Assembly: GCA_900542835.1 (NCBI GenBank)
Contig: UQPB01000093.1
Span: forward strand, 1-5,162
Length of the DNA: 5,162 bases
From: an uncultured Pelosinus sp.
GTDB lineage: Bacteria; Bacillota; Negativicutes; Sporomusales; Acetonemataceae
Direction: 5' to 3'
Shown here one piece after another: positions 1-5,162 of the stretch. The notes beneath the pieces are model-generated. The model made no database searches, was not told the DNA's origin, and was given only the letters and a program-made list of their open reading frames with translations. The translations under genes and the position numbers were made by a program. Each line of letters opens with the position of its first letter. Within the stretch, counting starts at the first letter, position 1.

Positions 1-52
1 GACGATCTCCGCCGTGACAGGGCGGCATGTTAGACCGCTACACCACAGGGCC
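1..52 (-). tRNA. tRNA-Asp (anticodon GTC), 3' part cut by window edge
   Basis: Read on the minus strand, the 5' acceptor strand GGCCCTG starts at position 52. It is followed by TG, the D-arm GTGT/ACAT with a 9-nt loop containing GG, and an anticodon stem CCGCC/GGCGG around loop CTGTCAC, which gives anticodon GTC (Asp). The variable region AGATC follows, and the window ends at the start of the T-stem, so the T-arm, 3' acceptor strand and CCA are not visible. The 5' end was set by requiring 7 acceptor bases before the TG at tRNA positions 8-9. A strong promoter lies directly upstream (67-95). Confidence 0.93.
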
Positions 53-66
53 GCATTGCATAATCT

Positions 67-95
67 ATTGTATAGAAAACACTAGGATATGTCAA
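67..95 (-). promoter_or_regulatory. Sigma-A promoter of tRNA-Asp
   Basis: On the minus strand there is a perfect -35 box TTGACA (90-95), a 17-nt spacer (73-89) and a -10 box TACAAT (67-72), one base off TATAAT. Transcription would start near position 60, some 8 nt before the mature tRNA 5' end at 52. Near-consensus boxes with optimal spacing are typical of stable-RNA genes. This is the only convincing promoter in the window. Confidence 0.88.
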
Positions 96-105
96 CCACT
101 TTTTG

Positions 106-125
106 AAAATCCAACCCAGGATTTT
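106..125 (-). terminator. Probable intrinsic terminator after the receiver gene
   Basis: AAAATCC (106-112) and GGATTTT (119-125) form a 7-bp stem with a 6-nt loop. On the minus strand the 3' arm is GGATTTT, so the U-run is part of the stem and is then interrupted by C. The hairpin lies 8 nt past the stop codon of the receiver gene and just upstream of the tRNA-Asp promoter, as expected for a terminator separating two units. The stem is short and AU-rich, so termination may be partial. Confidence 0.5.
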
Positions 126-133
126 TCTTCCAG

Positions 134-496
134 CTAATTATGGAGCACCCGTTCAACCGTTTCCTTAATTTGCAGGGCATCAAACGGTTTTACAATAAAG
201 CCGGCGGCTCCCGCCGCCATCGCCTCATCCCTGACCGCCTGCTGGCAAATTGCGGTCACCATGATAATGCGAGCGGCCGCATCGCCGGCGAGGATAAGCT
301 GAGCGGCTTTAATTCCGTCTACGCTGGGCATTGTAATATCCATAGTGACAAGATCCGGCTGGCAGCGCTGGTATAATTCAACCGCCTTGCGCCCATCCTC
401 AGCCTCAGCCACCACCTCATGCCCCTGATCTGTCAACGCCTTCTTCAGCAGCATGCGCATAAACAGCGAATCATCACAAACAAGAATTCTGGCCAA
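134..496 (-). CDS. CheY-type single-domain response regulator
   Basis: A 120-aa protein that is one receiver domain and nothing else; it would be phosphorylated by a histidine kinase and signal by protein-protein contact in the cytoplasm. All signature residues are present: acidic pair D8-D9, phospho-acceptor D53 in MDITMP, T81 in VTA, and K103 in the KPF motif, with F100 at the usual Tyr/Phe switch position. The length and the MDITMP motif match Gram-positive CheY. There is no output domain. The start is TTG, supported by GGGAGG (504-509) 7 nt upstream. It is 48 nt downstream of thiD on the same strand with no visible terminator between, so it is probably the last gene of that operon. No che genes or kinase are in view, so calling it the chemotaxis CheY rather than an orphan receiver would be a guess. 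Confidence 0.93.
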   Translation of the reverse strand: MARILVCDDSLFMRMLLKKALTDQGHEVVAEAEDGRKAVELYQRCQPDLVTMDITMPSVDGIKAAQLILAGDAAARIIMVTAICQQAVRDEAMAAGAAGFIVKPFDALQIKETVERVLHN

Positions 497-544
497 ATTA
501 TGTCCTCCCTAAATAGCCTGCTCAATTCAGCTGCGACGTATCAA

Positions 545-1345
545 TTAATTGCCGGCTTTTTCATACAGCGCAAAAAAATGATGTGTCGGTCCGACTCCCC
601 GCCCCAGGGGAAAGCCATGCCGGATAGCGCCGGTGATATACTCCTTGGCCTGCCGCACAGCGGCCTCCACACTCATGCCTTTGGCCAGTCCCGCCGCTAT
701 CGCCGAAGAAAACGTGCAGCCGGTGCCATGGGTATGAGGAGTATTAATACGTTCATTTTCCAGATAGACAAAAGTAGTGCCATCAAAAAGGACGTCACAG
801 GCCGCCCCTTCCAAATGGCCGCCTTTAATGACGACATGCCGGGCTCCCAATGCGTGTACGGCACGGGCCGCCGCTTCCATGCCCTTGAGGTCATTCACGG
901 CAAAGCCGACAATTTCCCCCGCTTCAAACAAATTGGGCGTTACCACATCGGCCAGGGGAAACAGTTCCGTCTTTAACGCCGCAATCGCCTCCGGCTGCAA
1001 CAGACGGCTGCCACTTTTGGCAATCATCACCGGATCGACAACGACCGCCTTTGCCCGATACTGCCGCAGCGATGCCGCAACCGCTCGCGTAATAGCGCTG
1101 CTTGACAGCATGCCTATCTTCACCGCGCCAACGGCAATATCCTCAAACACGGCGCTGATCTGGGCACGAATAATCTCCGTATCCATTTCCCGGATATCGC
1201 TGACTCCCAATGTATTTTGCGCCGTTAAGGCGGTAATTGCGCTCATACCAAATACACCCAGAGCGGAAAATGTTTTAATATCGGCCTGGATGCCGGCTCC
1301 GCCGGAAGAATCGGAACCGGCAATGGTTAATGCTGTTGCCAGCAT
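545..1345 (-). CDS. thiD: Hydroxymethylpyrimidine / phosphomethylpyrimidine kinase ThiD
   Basis: ThiD phosphorylates 4-amino-5-hydroxymethyl-2-methylpyrimidine (HMP) and then HMP-P, giving HMP-PP for thiamine phosphate synthesis. The 266-aa ribokinase-fold protein shows the family motifs in order: N-terminal ALTIAGSDSSGGAGIQAD with the substrate-site pattern TAQNT (Gln43), KIGML (76-80), DPVMIAKSG (104-112), TPN (136-138), KGGH (174-177) and the ATP/anion-hole motif THGTGCTFS with Cys210. It ends in a GVGPTHHF motif, as full-length ThiD does. Two in-frame ATGs compete. I prefer the one at 1345 because AAGGA lies 8 nt upstream; the ATG at 1354 (269 aa) has AGGA only 4 nt away. The stop of the upstream gene (1364-1366) is 18 nt before this start, so the two are likely co-transcribed. 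It is not fused to ThiE or TenA, and no other thi gene is in view. Confidence 0.96.
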   Translation of the reverse strand: MLATALTIAGSDSSGGAGIQADIKTFSALGVFGMSAITALTAQNTLGVSDIREMDTEIIRAQISAVFEDIAVGAVKIGMLSSSAITRAVAASLRQYRAKAVVVDPVMIAKSGSRLLQPEAIAALKTELFPLADVVTPNLFEAGEIVGFAVNDLKGMEAAARAVHALGARHVVIKGGHLEGAACDVLFDGTTFVYLENERINTPHTHGTGCTFSSAIAAGLAKGMSVEAAVRQAKEYITGAIRHGFPLGRGVGPTHHFFALYEKAGN

Positions 1346-1363
1346 GCTGATCATCCTTTCCTG

Positions 1364-2023
1364 TTAAACTGTCAGTAAATCGCGCAGTTCAGAGAGTGCC
1401 GGCTGTAGACGATCGGCTAGTTTTTCAGCCAATTCATCCACCTCCTTTGAGTCAAAGTCAGCGACGATTTGCGGCAGCCTGCGAACACGCCGTTCGCTAA
1501 AGAACTCGTCACGATAGATGTTGTAATAGACCGTCAGGCTGCTTTCGGTTGCGAAGTCGCTATAATCAATGACGATAAAGGATCCGTTGATAATCTTAAC
1601 CGGCCGGTCCGGGCGGATAAACAATTCAAAGCCGCACAATTGCTCCGGCAGGTTAAAATCTTTCTCCAGAATCTGCTTGGCAATAAACGGACTGCCCATT
1701 TCCTCGCGTCTGAACACGGTCAGATCCTGCAGCGTCCTGTCAAAACGCTGTTTTAATGTCTGCTCAAACCCGGCCAATTCGACAGAGATATACTGAATAT
1801 CGCAAAAGGTAAACAGCCCGATGACCGTATGCAGCATAAACTCCTTTGTCGCGGCATCATACAGCGCATACGCGGATCGCTGCAGACGGGGGCAGTGATA
1901 GCCGAACAGAAACAGCTTGGCCTCCGTCTGGGTCAGCATCCGTTCCAGACGGAAACCATGCAGCTCTTCCGACAGGTTTTGATAATATTCCCATTGTTTT
2001 ACTTGCTCAATAATCGCTTCCAC
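1364..2023 (-). CDS. Unrecognised soluble protein, first gene of the thiD operon
   Basis: I do not recognise this family. The likely product is ~219 aa, charged and soluble, without signal peptide or membrane segment. The N-terminal half has a Glu/Gln-rich helix followed by hydrophobic stretches around LFLFGYHCP and TVIGLFTFCDI. The C-terminal half looks alpha/beta, with a beta-like KIINGSFIVIDYSDF stretch, a run of basic residues (RRVRR) and a final amphipathic helix rich in Glu, Leu and Asp. Three cysteines are scattered and form no obvious metal site. The open frame extends upstream to a TTG at 2086, but that part lacks a ribosome binding site. AGGAG (2034-2038) lies 10 nt before the GTG at 2021-2023, which I chose; the GTG at 2030-2032 is only 1 nt from it. 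The frame stays open over 660 nt and ends 18 nt before thiD, which supports a real gene. Confidence 0.82.
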   Translation of the reverse strand: MEAIIEQVKQWEYYQNLSEELHGFRLERMLTQTEAKLFLFGYHCPRLQRSAYALYDAATKEFMLHTVIGLFTFCDIQYISVELAGFEQTLKQRFDRTLQDLTVFRREEMGSPFIAKQILEKDFNLPEQLCGFELFIRPDRPVKIINGSFIVIDYSDFATESSLTVYYNIYRDEFFSERRVRRLPQIVADFDSKEVDELAEKLADRLQPALSELRDLLTV

Positions 2024-2049
2024 TTCATTCACGCTCCTATTCTTCTTTC

Positions 2050-2066
2050 TTTGCCGGAGCGGCAAA
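2050..2066. repeat. Perfect 7-bp inverted repeat in the divergent control region
   Basis: TTTGCCG (2050-2056) and CGGCAAA (2060-2066) are exact inverted copies around a 3-nt GAG centre. The repeat lies between the outward-facing unknown-thiD-receiver operon and the ABC operon, 18 nt upstream of the GTG start at 2032 and about 70 nt upstream of the binding-protein gene. No T-run follows on either strand, so it does not look like a terminator. A regulator binding site or an RNA hairpin in a leader are both possible; I cannot tell which. Confidence 0.45.
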
Positions 2067-2137
2067 ACCCTGCAAGCCGTAACCAAAATCGCCGGCTATG
2101 AATACTATGGAGTAATCTGAAAACATGGAGGAACAGT

Positions 2138-3214
2138 ATGAAAAGGAAACTAATTCCGCTCCTGCTCGTTCTGGGCTTGACTGTTATCCTTCTGGCCGGC
2201 TGCGGCCAGCAAACTCCGCAAACATCCGCAGCTACCGGTCCCGTCTGGGCGCCTAAGCTGCAGCCGCTGCCACAGCCGGTGGTGGTGACGGTCGGTATGA
2301 AACAGGTTATTTCCGATGCCGGCATCCTGATCGGCATGGAAAAAGGCTACTATCGCGATTTAGGTATTAAAATTGAGGCGGTTCAGTTTAATTCCGGTCA
2401 GGAGATGATCAACCAGCTGGCAGCCGGTCAGCTTGATGTCGGCGCAACGGTCACGGCTTCAGGACTGCTAAATGCAATGTCTCGTGATATACCGGTCAAA
2501 ATCGTTGCCGACAAAGGCATTAATGTCCCCGGAAAAGGCTATTACCGCCTGGTTGTTCGCAAAGACCTGGCGCCAGAGTTGACAAAATTCGCTGATCTGC
2601 GGGGCAAACGGATTGCCATCGTCGGCACGGCATCACTGGATGAAATTGCCCTGATGCGGGTACTGGAAAAAGGCGGTTTGACCGGCAAGGATATCGATAT
2701 GCAGGTTATCCGTTCCTTTCCCGATATGCTGGTATCGCTCGCCAATAAAAGCATCGACGCGGCTATGCTGATTGAACCGTTTGTCACCCAGGGAATAGCC
2801 AGAGGCTTCATCGACCCATGGGTGGACCCCGTTGAATATGATCCTGACGCACAGACCGCCTTCGTTGTTTTCGGCGCGAAAATGACCCAGAATAAAGATG
2901 TCGCCAACCGGTTTATGACTGCCTACATTAAGTCTGTGCGCGATTACAACGATGGTTTCTTCAAAAACAAAAACAAGCAGGATATTATCGACATCCTGGT
3001 TAAGGCCTCTGTCATTAAAGATCCCAAGCTTTATGAACAGATGTATCCCACCGGCCTCAATCCTGACGGCTATGTCCGCATGAAAGGCCTTGAACAGGAT
3101 CTCGCCTGGTACCGTCAGAACAACCTGCTGAAATCGCCGGACCTGAAAGCGGCCGACACGGTCGACAACAGCTTCGTCGGCTTTGCCATCTCTATACTGG
3201 GGAACTACAAATAG
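2138..3214 (+). CDS. ABC importer substrate-binding lipoprotein, NitT/TauT (SsuA/NMT1-like) class
   Basis: A 358-aa extracytoplasmic solute-binding protein that captures a small substrate for the permease and ATPase encoded next door. Residues 2-21 are a lipoprotein signal peptide: KRK, a hydrophobic run, then lipobox LAGC with Cys22 as the lipidation site. A Gln/Pro/Ala-rich linker of about 25 residues follows. The mature domain shows the class pattern: a VVVTVGMKQ start strand, GILIGMEKGYYRDLGIKIE, then GQEMINQLAAGQLDVGATV, FADLRGKRIAIVG at the lobe change and a SIDAAMLIEPFV segment. Length is normal. GGAGG (2127-2131) sits 6 nt before the ATG. The permease starts 21 nt after its stop, so they form an operon. 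The substrate is not readable: family members bind sulfonates, nitrate or thiamine pyrimidines. The diverging thiD makes a thiamine precursor thinkable, but that is inference. Confidence 0.93.
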   Translation: MKRKLIPLLLVLGLTVILLAGCGQQTPQTSAATGPVWAPKLQPLPQPVVVTVGMKQVISDAGILIGMEKGYYRDLGIKIEAVQFNSGQEMINQLAAGQLDVGATVTASGLLNAMSRDIPVKIVADKGINVPGKGYYRLVVRKDLAPELTKFADLRGKRIAIVGTASLDEIALMRVLEKGGLTGKDIDMQVIRSFPDMLVSLANKSIDAAMLIEPFVTQGIARGFIDPWVDPVEYDPDAQTAFVVFGAKMTQNKDVANRFMTAYIKSVRDYNDGFFKNKNKQDIIDILVKASVIKDPKLYEQMYPTGLNPDGYVRMKGLEQDLAWYRQNNLLKSPDLKAADTVDNSFVGFAISILGNYK

Positions 3215-3235
3215 CCGCTCTTTCGGAGGTAAATA

Positions 3236-4015
3236 ATGTCGGAACAGACTAACGGTAATACGGCCGCTGTCCGTCTTCTATCCATCTTGTCGCCGCTGAC
3301 GCTTCTGTTGATTTGGGAGGCTTTTGCCAGACTCAACATCATTGATATCAGACTATTTTCCTGTCCGTCGCTAATCTTTCGTGCGCTTGTCCCGCTGCTG
3401 CTGTCCGGCGAACTGCTCTACAACACGGCTATCAGTATTGAACGGATATTGATCGGGTTTGCCGCCGGCGCCATTCCCGGTATTTTGATCGGAATGGGAA
3501 TGGGCCTGTCGCCAATGATCCGTTCCGCTGTTGAGCCAATGATCCAGGCTACATATCCGATCCCCAAACTGGCCATCATGCCGTTCATCCTGCTGGTATT
3601 CGGCATTGGCGAGCTTTCCAAAATCTTTACCATTGCCATCGGCGTATTCTATCTGGTAGTTATTAATACGATGGCAGGGGTGTTGAATATTGAAAAAATC
3701 TATCTGGATGTAGCCAAAAATTTTGGTGCCAGTCGTAAAGACTTTTATCTGACGGTAGCGTTTCCCGGCGCTTTGCCGATGATTTTCGCCGGTTTAAAGC
3801 TGGGCATGGGAATGGCCCTGATCTTAGTCGTTGCGGCCGAGCTTTCGGCCGCCAAGGCAGGTATCGGCTGGATGATCTGGCGTTCCTACGACATGTTTGA
3901 TATTGAGCAAATGTTCGTTGCGTTAATCGTGCTGTCCTTTCTCGGCTATCTGTTCACGTTATTGCTGGATGCCGTCGAACGCTGGGTCCTGCCCTGGAAA
4001 CAGCAATGCCGTTAG
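3236..4015 (+). CDS. ABC importer permease, SsuC/TauC-like (binding-protein-dependent transport family)
   Basis: A 259-aa inner membrane permease. About six hydrophobic segments are visible, near residues 14-33, 67-91, 105-124, 127-148, 181-203 and 226-247. The N-terminal NTAISIERILIGFAAG stretch is characteristic of the SsuC/TauC/NrtB group. The cytoplasmic EAA loop that contacts the ATPase lies around residues 153-190, with the conserved NFGASRKDF..VAFPGALP..FAGLKLGMG pattern. GGAGG 6 nt before the ATG gives a good start. It follows the binding-protein gene closely, but the next gene (ATPase) begins only after 169 nt, unusual for this operon type. The last codons overlap the start of a possible small ORF at 4006. 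It would work as a homodimer with two copies of the ATPase. Confidence 0.94.
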   Translation: MSEQTNGNTAAVRLLSILSPLTLLLIWEAFARLNIIDIRLFSCPSLIFRALVPLLLSGELLYNTAISIERILIGFAAGAIPGILIGMGMGLSPMIRSAVEPMIQATYPIPKLAIMPFILLVFGIGELSKIFTIAIGVFYLVVINTMAGVLNIEKIYLDVAKNFGASRKDFYLTVAFPGALPMIFAGLKLGMGMALILVVAAELSAAKAGIGWMIWRSYDMFDIEQMFVALIVLSFLGYLFTLLLDAVERWVLPWKQQCR

Positions 4016-4179
4016 GACTGCGCCAACCGGAAAACGGCAGTGAATGCCGGACGATGTTCCGTCATCCGGCGTCGCCGATCGCCATAACCGCCGGCATGCC
4101 TCATTTCTCCGTCTTATCCTACCAAAATCGTCTCGCCATGATCTTGCAGCTTCAAGATCGGCACGGTACCAGGAGGTGA
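4006..4179 (+). CDS. Possible small ORF (57 aa) filling the permease-ATPase gap
   Basis: An ATG at 4006-4008 opens a 57-codon frame that overlaps the last 10 nt of the permease gene. It ends with a TGA at 4177-4179 inside the AGGAGGTGAT ribosome binding site of the ATPase gene. A weak GGA lies 7 nt before the ATG. The predicted product starts MPLGLRQPENG, is basic, Arg/His-rich and has no membrane segment or motif that I recognise. Codon choice (many CCG, GCC, ATC, GGC) resembles the neighbouring genes. Against it, the ribosome binding site is poor, and a second plus-strand frame and the minus strand are also open over this stretch, so chance is a real alternative. If translated, it could couple permease and ATPase translation. 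Confidence 0.3.
   Translation: MPLGLRQPENGSECRTMFRHPASPIAITAGMPHFSVLSYQNRLAMILQLQDRHGTRR
4046..4070 (+). repeat. Imperfect hairpin after the permease gene
   Basis: GCCGGA (4046-4051) pairs with TCCGGC (4065-4070). After one C.A mismatch, GA (4053-4054) pairs with TC (4062-4063), enclosing a small loop. It lies 30 nt past the permease stop. No T-run follows, so it is not a standard terminator. It could stabilise the upstream mRNA end or tune the ratio of permease to ATPase. Confidence 0.4.
4140..4159 (+). repeat. Perfect 7-bp hairpin upstream of the ATPase ribosome binding site
   Basis: GATCTTG (4140-4146) and CAAGATC (4153-4159) are exact inverted copies around a 6-nt loop. The hairpin ends 11 nt before the AGGAGG at 4171 and is not followed by a T-run. 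Its position just upstream of a ribosome binding site would suit an effect on translation or an RNA processing site. Operator function is also possible if an internal promoter exists, but I do not see one. Confidence 0.4.
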
Positions 4180-4180
4180 T
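4171..4180 (+). promoter_or_regulatory. Exceptionally strong ribosome binding site of the ATPase gene
   Basis: AGGAGGTGAT is a 10-nt perfect complement of the standard 16S rRNA 3' tail (ATCACCTCCT). It sits 8 nt (from AGGAGG) before a TTG codon at 4185. It fixes the ATPase start there and would compensate for the weak initiation codon. Confidence 0.88.
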
Positions 4181-4184
4181 TCCC

Positions 4185-4964
4185 TTGGATGACGATGTTC
4201 GCATTGCTTTAGCCGGAGTAGGAAAAGTGTTTGACAGCCGTGAATCAGCAATCATCGCCGTGCGTGATGTCAGCCTTACGATTAAAGATGGTGAATTCTT
4301 CTGCATTGTCGGCCCCAGTGGCTGCGGCAAAAGTACACTGCTGCGGATTCTGGCCGGTCTTGAAAATTGCAGCAGCGGTACGATTCACATTAAGGCCACC
4401 GCTAAGGATCGTCCGTTAAACGCAATGGTATTTCAGGAGCAAAGCGTCTTTCCCTGGATGACAGTCAAACAGAACGTCGAATACGGCCTGCGGCTGCGCG
4501 GCATACCTAAGCGGGAAAGAACGGAAATCGCCGATTACTATATTCGCATGATTGGCCTGACCCAATTTGCCAATGCCTATCCCTGCCAGCTGTCCGGCGG
4601 CATGAAGCAGCGAGTGAGCGTTGCCCGTGCTTTTGCCAACGATCCGGAAATCCTGCTGATGGATGAACCCTTTGGCGCGCTTGATGAACAAAACCGCCTG
4701 ATGCTGCAGCAGGAGCTGCTGCGCATCTGGGAAGGCAGCAATAAAACAACTGTATTTATCACCCACAGCATTGATGAAGCGCTCTGCCTGGGCGACAAAG
4801 TGCTGGTGATGACGGCCCGGCCCGGTTCAATCAAAACCATTGTTCCGGTTGAGCTGCCGCGGCCCCGTGATATTGAAAGCATCCGCACAACGGCGGCGTA
4901 TAACGCCCTCTATCAGACAATCTGGCTGCAGTTGCGCGACGAGGTATTCGGCAGTAAAGACTAG
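4185..4964 (+). CDS. ABC importer ATPase, SsuB/TauB-like
   Basis: A 259-aa cytoplasmic ATPase that powers the importer of the two preceding genes. All nucleotide-binding motifs are intact: Walker A GPSGCGKST (43-51), Q-loop Gln84 in VFQEQSVFPWMTV, signature LSGGM (136-140), Walker B ILLMDEP (156-162), D-loop GALD (164-167) and switch His194 in FITHS. The FPWMTV.NV stretch after the Q-loop and the PRPRD tail segment are typical of the nitrate/sulfonate/taurine group. I start it at TTG 4185, next to the ideal AGGAGGTGAT. The frame is open upstream to an ATG at 4044, but those 47 residues do not resemble the family, lack a ribosome binding site and would make the protein longer than the usual ~250-260 aa. 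A strong terminator follows 24 nt after the stop. Confidence 0.95.
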   Translation: MDDDVRIALAGVGKVFDSRESAIIAVRDVSLTIKDGEFFCIVGPSGCGKSTLLRILAGLENCSSGTIHIKATAKDRPLNAMVFQEQSVFPWMTVKQNVEYGLRLRGIPKRERTEIADYYIRMIGLTQFANAYPCQLSGGMKQRVSVARAFANDPEILLMDEPFGALDEQNRLMLQQELLRIWEGSNKTTVFITHSIDEALCLGDKVLVMTARPGSIKTIVPVELPRPRDIESIRTTAAYNALYQTIWLQLRDEVFGSKD

Positions 4965-4988
4965 TGCCAAACACATAGAAATAAACAG

Positions 4989-5028
4989 AAAAACAAATCT
5001 GCTTCTTAATTGAAGCAGATTTGTTTTT
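4989..5028. terminator. Bidirectional intrinsic terminator between the ABC operon and tRNA cluster
   Basis: A perfect 17-bp inverted repeat: the arm 4989-5005 starts AAAAAC and ends GCTTC, the loop is TTAATT (5006-5011), and the arm 5012-5028 starts GAAGC and ends GTTTTT. The A-run and T-run at the two ends of the stem supply a U-tract for both directions, so it can stop plus-strand transcription from the ATPase gene and minus-strand transcription from tRNA-Trp. On the tRNA side its last base is also the final A of the encoded CCA. Confidence 0.93.
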
Positions 5029-5103
5029 GGCAGGGGCAGAAGGACTTGAACCCTCAACCAACGGTTTTGGAGACCGCTACTCTACCAATTGAGCTATACC
5101 CCT
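5028..5103 (-). tRNA. tRNA-Trp (anticodon CCA)
   Basis: A complete 76-nt cloverleaf on the minus strand. The acceptor AGGGGTA pairs with TGCCCCT, with discriminator G and encoded CCA. The D-stem is GCTC/GAGT, the anticodon stem GCGGT/ACCGT with loop CTCCAAA (anticodon CCA at 5068-5070), the variable region TGGTT, and the T-stem GAGGG/CCTTC with loop TTCAAGT. It lies 5 nt downstream of tRNA-Gly, so the two come from one precursor, and the terminator begins at its last base. Confidence 0.97.
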
Positions 5104-5108
5104 GTAAA

Positions 5109-5162
5109 TGGAGCGGAAAACGAGATTCGAACTCGCGACCCCCGCCTTGGCAAGGCGATGCT
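5109..5162 (-). tRNA. tRNA-Gly (anticodon GCC), 5' part cut by window edge
   Basis: The minus strand shows the 3' two thirds of a tRNA: anticodon stem TCGCC/GGCGG with loop TTGCCAA (anticodon GCC at 5149-5151), T-stem GCGAG/CTCGT with loop TTCGAAT, 3' acceptor strand TTTCCGC, discriminator T and encoded CCA ending at 5109. The D-arm and 5' acceptor strand (expected GCGGAAA) lie beyond the window. It is upstream of tRNA-Trp in the same transcription unit. Confidence 0.95.

Noticed and set aside
777..1367. 196-aa plus-strand open frame over thiD
   Set aside because: It is antisense to a clear ThiD, has no recognisable protein features and reflects the codon pattern of the opposite strand.
2024..2086. 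N-terminal extension of the unrecognised protein to TTG 2086
   Set aside because: There is no ribosome binding site before 2086, and the added residues cross the inverted repeat of the control region; AGGAG supports a start at the GTG codons near 2023-2032.
2096..2109. CTATG direct repeat 9 nt apart, as a promoter or operator
   Set aside because: It is only 5 bp long and no matching -35 element sits at a suitable distance on either strand.
2024..2137. TPP riboswitch or other known riboswitch upstream of the thiD or ABC operons
   Set aside because: Neither strand shows the TPP core elements (CTGAGA and ACCTGAT-like segments), and the GGCAAAACC stretch does not continue into a c-di-GMP-I pattern.
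4044..4184. 47-residue N-terminal extension of the ATPase from an ATG at 4044
   Set aside because: There is no ribosome binding site, the residues do not look like an SsuB N-terminus, and an ideal site precedes TTG 4185.
3959..4330. 123-aa minus-strand open frame across the permease-ATPase gap
   Set aside because: It overlaps two well-supported plus-strand genes and has a low-complexity, family-free product; it does show that the gap is generally poor in stops.
4827..5061. Minus-strand open frames over the ATPase end, terminator and tRNA-Trp
   Set aside because: They run through a tRNA gene and a terminator hairpin, so they cannot be real coding regions.
1..5162. Genomic island or mobile element flanked by tRNA genes
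   Set aside because: There is no integrase, no repeated tRNA 3' end as an attachment site and no visible composition shift; the tRNA genes are intact in what can be seen.

Overview
The window reads as ordinary chromosome of a low-to-mid GC Firmicute. The evidence is strong AGGAGG-type ribosome binding sites, frequent TTG/GTG starts, tRNA genes that encode their own CCA, a lipoprotein-type binding protein and a CheY of the Gram-positive 'MDITMP' kind. An anaerobic spore-former of the Negativicutes or Clostridia would fit, but that is inference from style; no decisive marker gene is present.

Layout from left to right. (1) Positions 1-52 are the 5' two thirds of a minus-strand tRNA-Asp(GTC). 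It has a near-consensus sigma-A promoter at 67-95 and, just beyond that, a small terminator-like hairpin (106-125) that ends the next gene. (2) Positions 134-2023 are a minus-strand gene train read right to left: an unrecognised ~219-aa soluble protein, thiD (hydroxymethylpyrimidine / HMP-phosphate kinase) and a stand-alone CheY-type receiver. The gaps are 18 and 48 nt, so co-transcription is likely. (3) Positions 2024-2137 are the divergent control region. It holds a perfect 7-bp inverted repeat, but I see neither a convincing promoter nor a TPP riboswitch. (4) Positions 2138-4964 are a plus-strand ABC importer of the NitT/TauT/SsuABC class, ordered lipoprotein binding protein, permease, ATPase. 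The permease and ATPase are separated by an unusual 169-nt gap carrying hairpins and an unlisted 57-codon ORF that fits the gap almost exactly. (5) Positions 4989-5028 are a perfect 17-bp terminator hairpin shared by the convergent ABC operon and a minus-strand tRNA cluster. (6) Positions 5028-5162 hold tRNA-Trp(CCA), complete, and tRNA-Gly(GCC), cut by the window edge.

How the genes may work together: a NitT/TauT-type importer diverging from a thiD operon suggests uptake of a thiamine pyrimidine precursor followed by ThiD phosphorylation. The sequence does not prove this, because the same transporter class also carries sulfonates, nitrate and other small anions and no TPP riboswitch is visible. 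The receiver protein has no chemotaxis neighbours here. There is no CRISPR array, insertion sequence, integrase or obvious defence system in the window; the most unexpected element is the ORF-filled gap inside the ABC operon.
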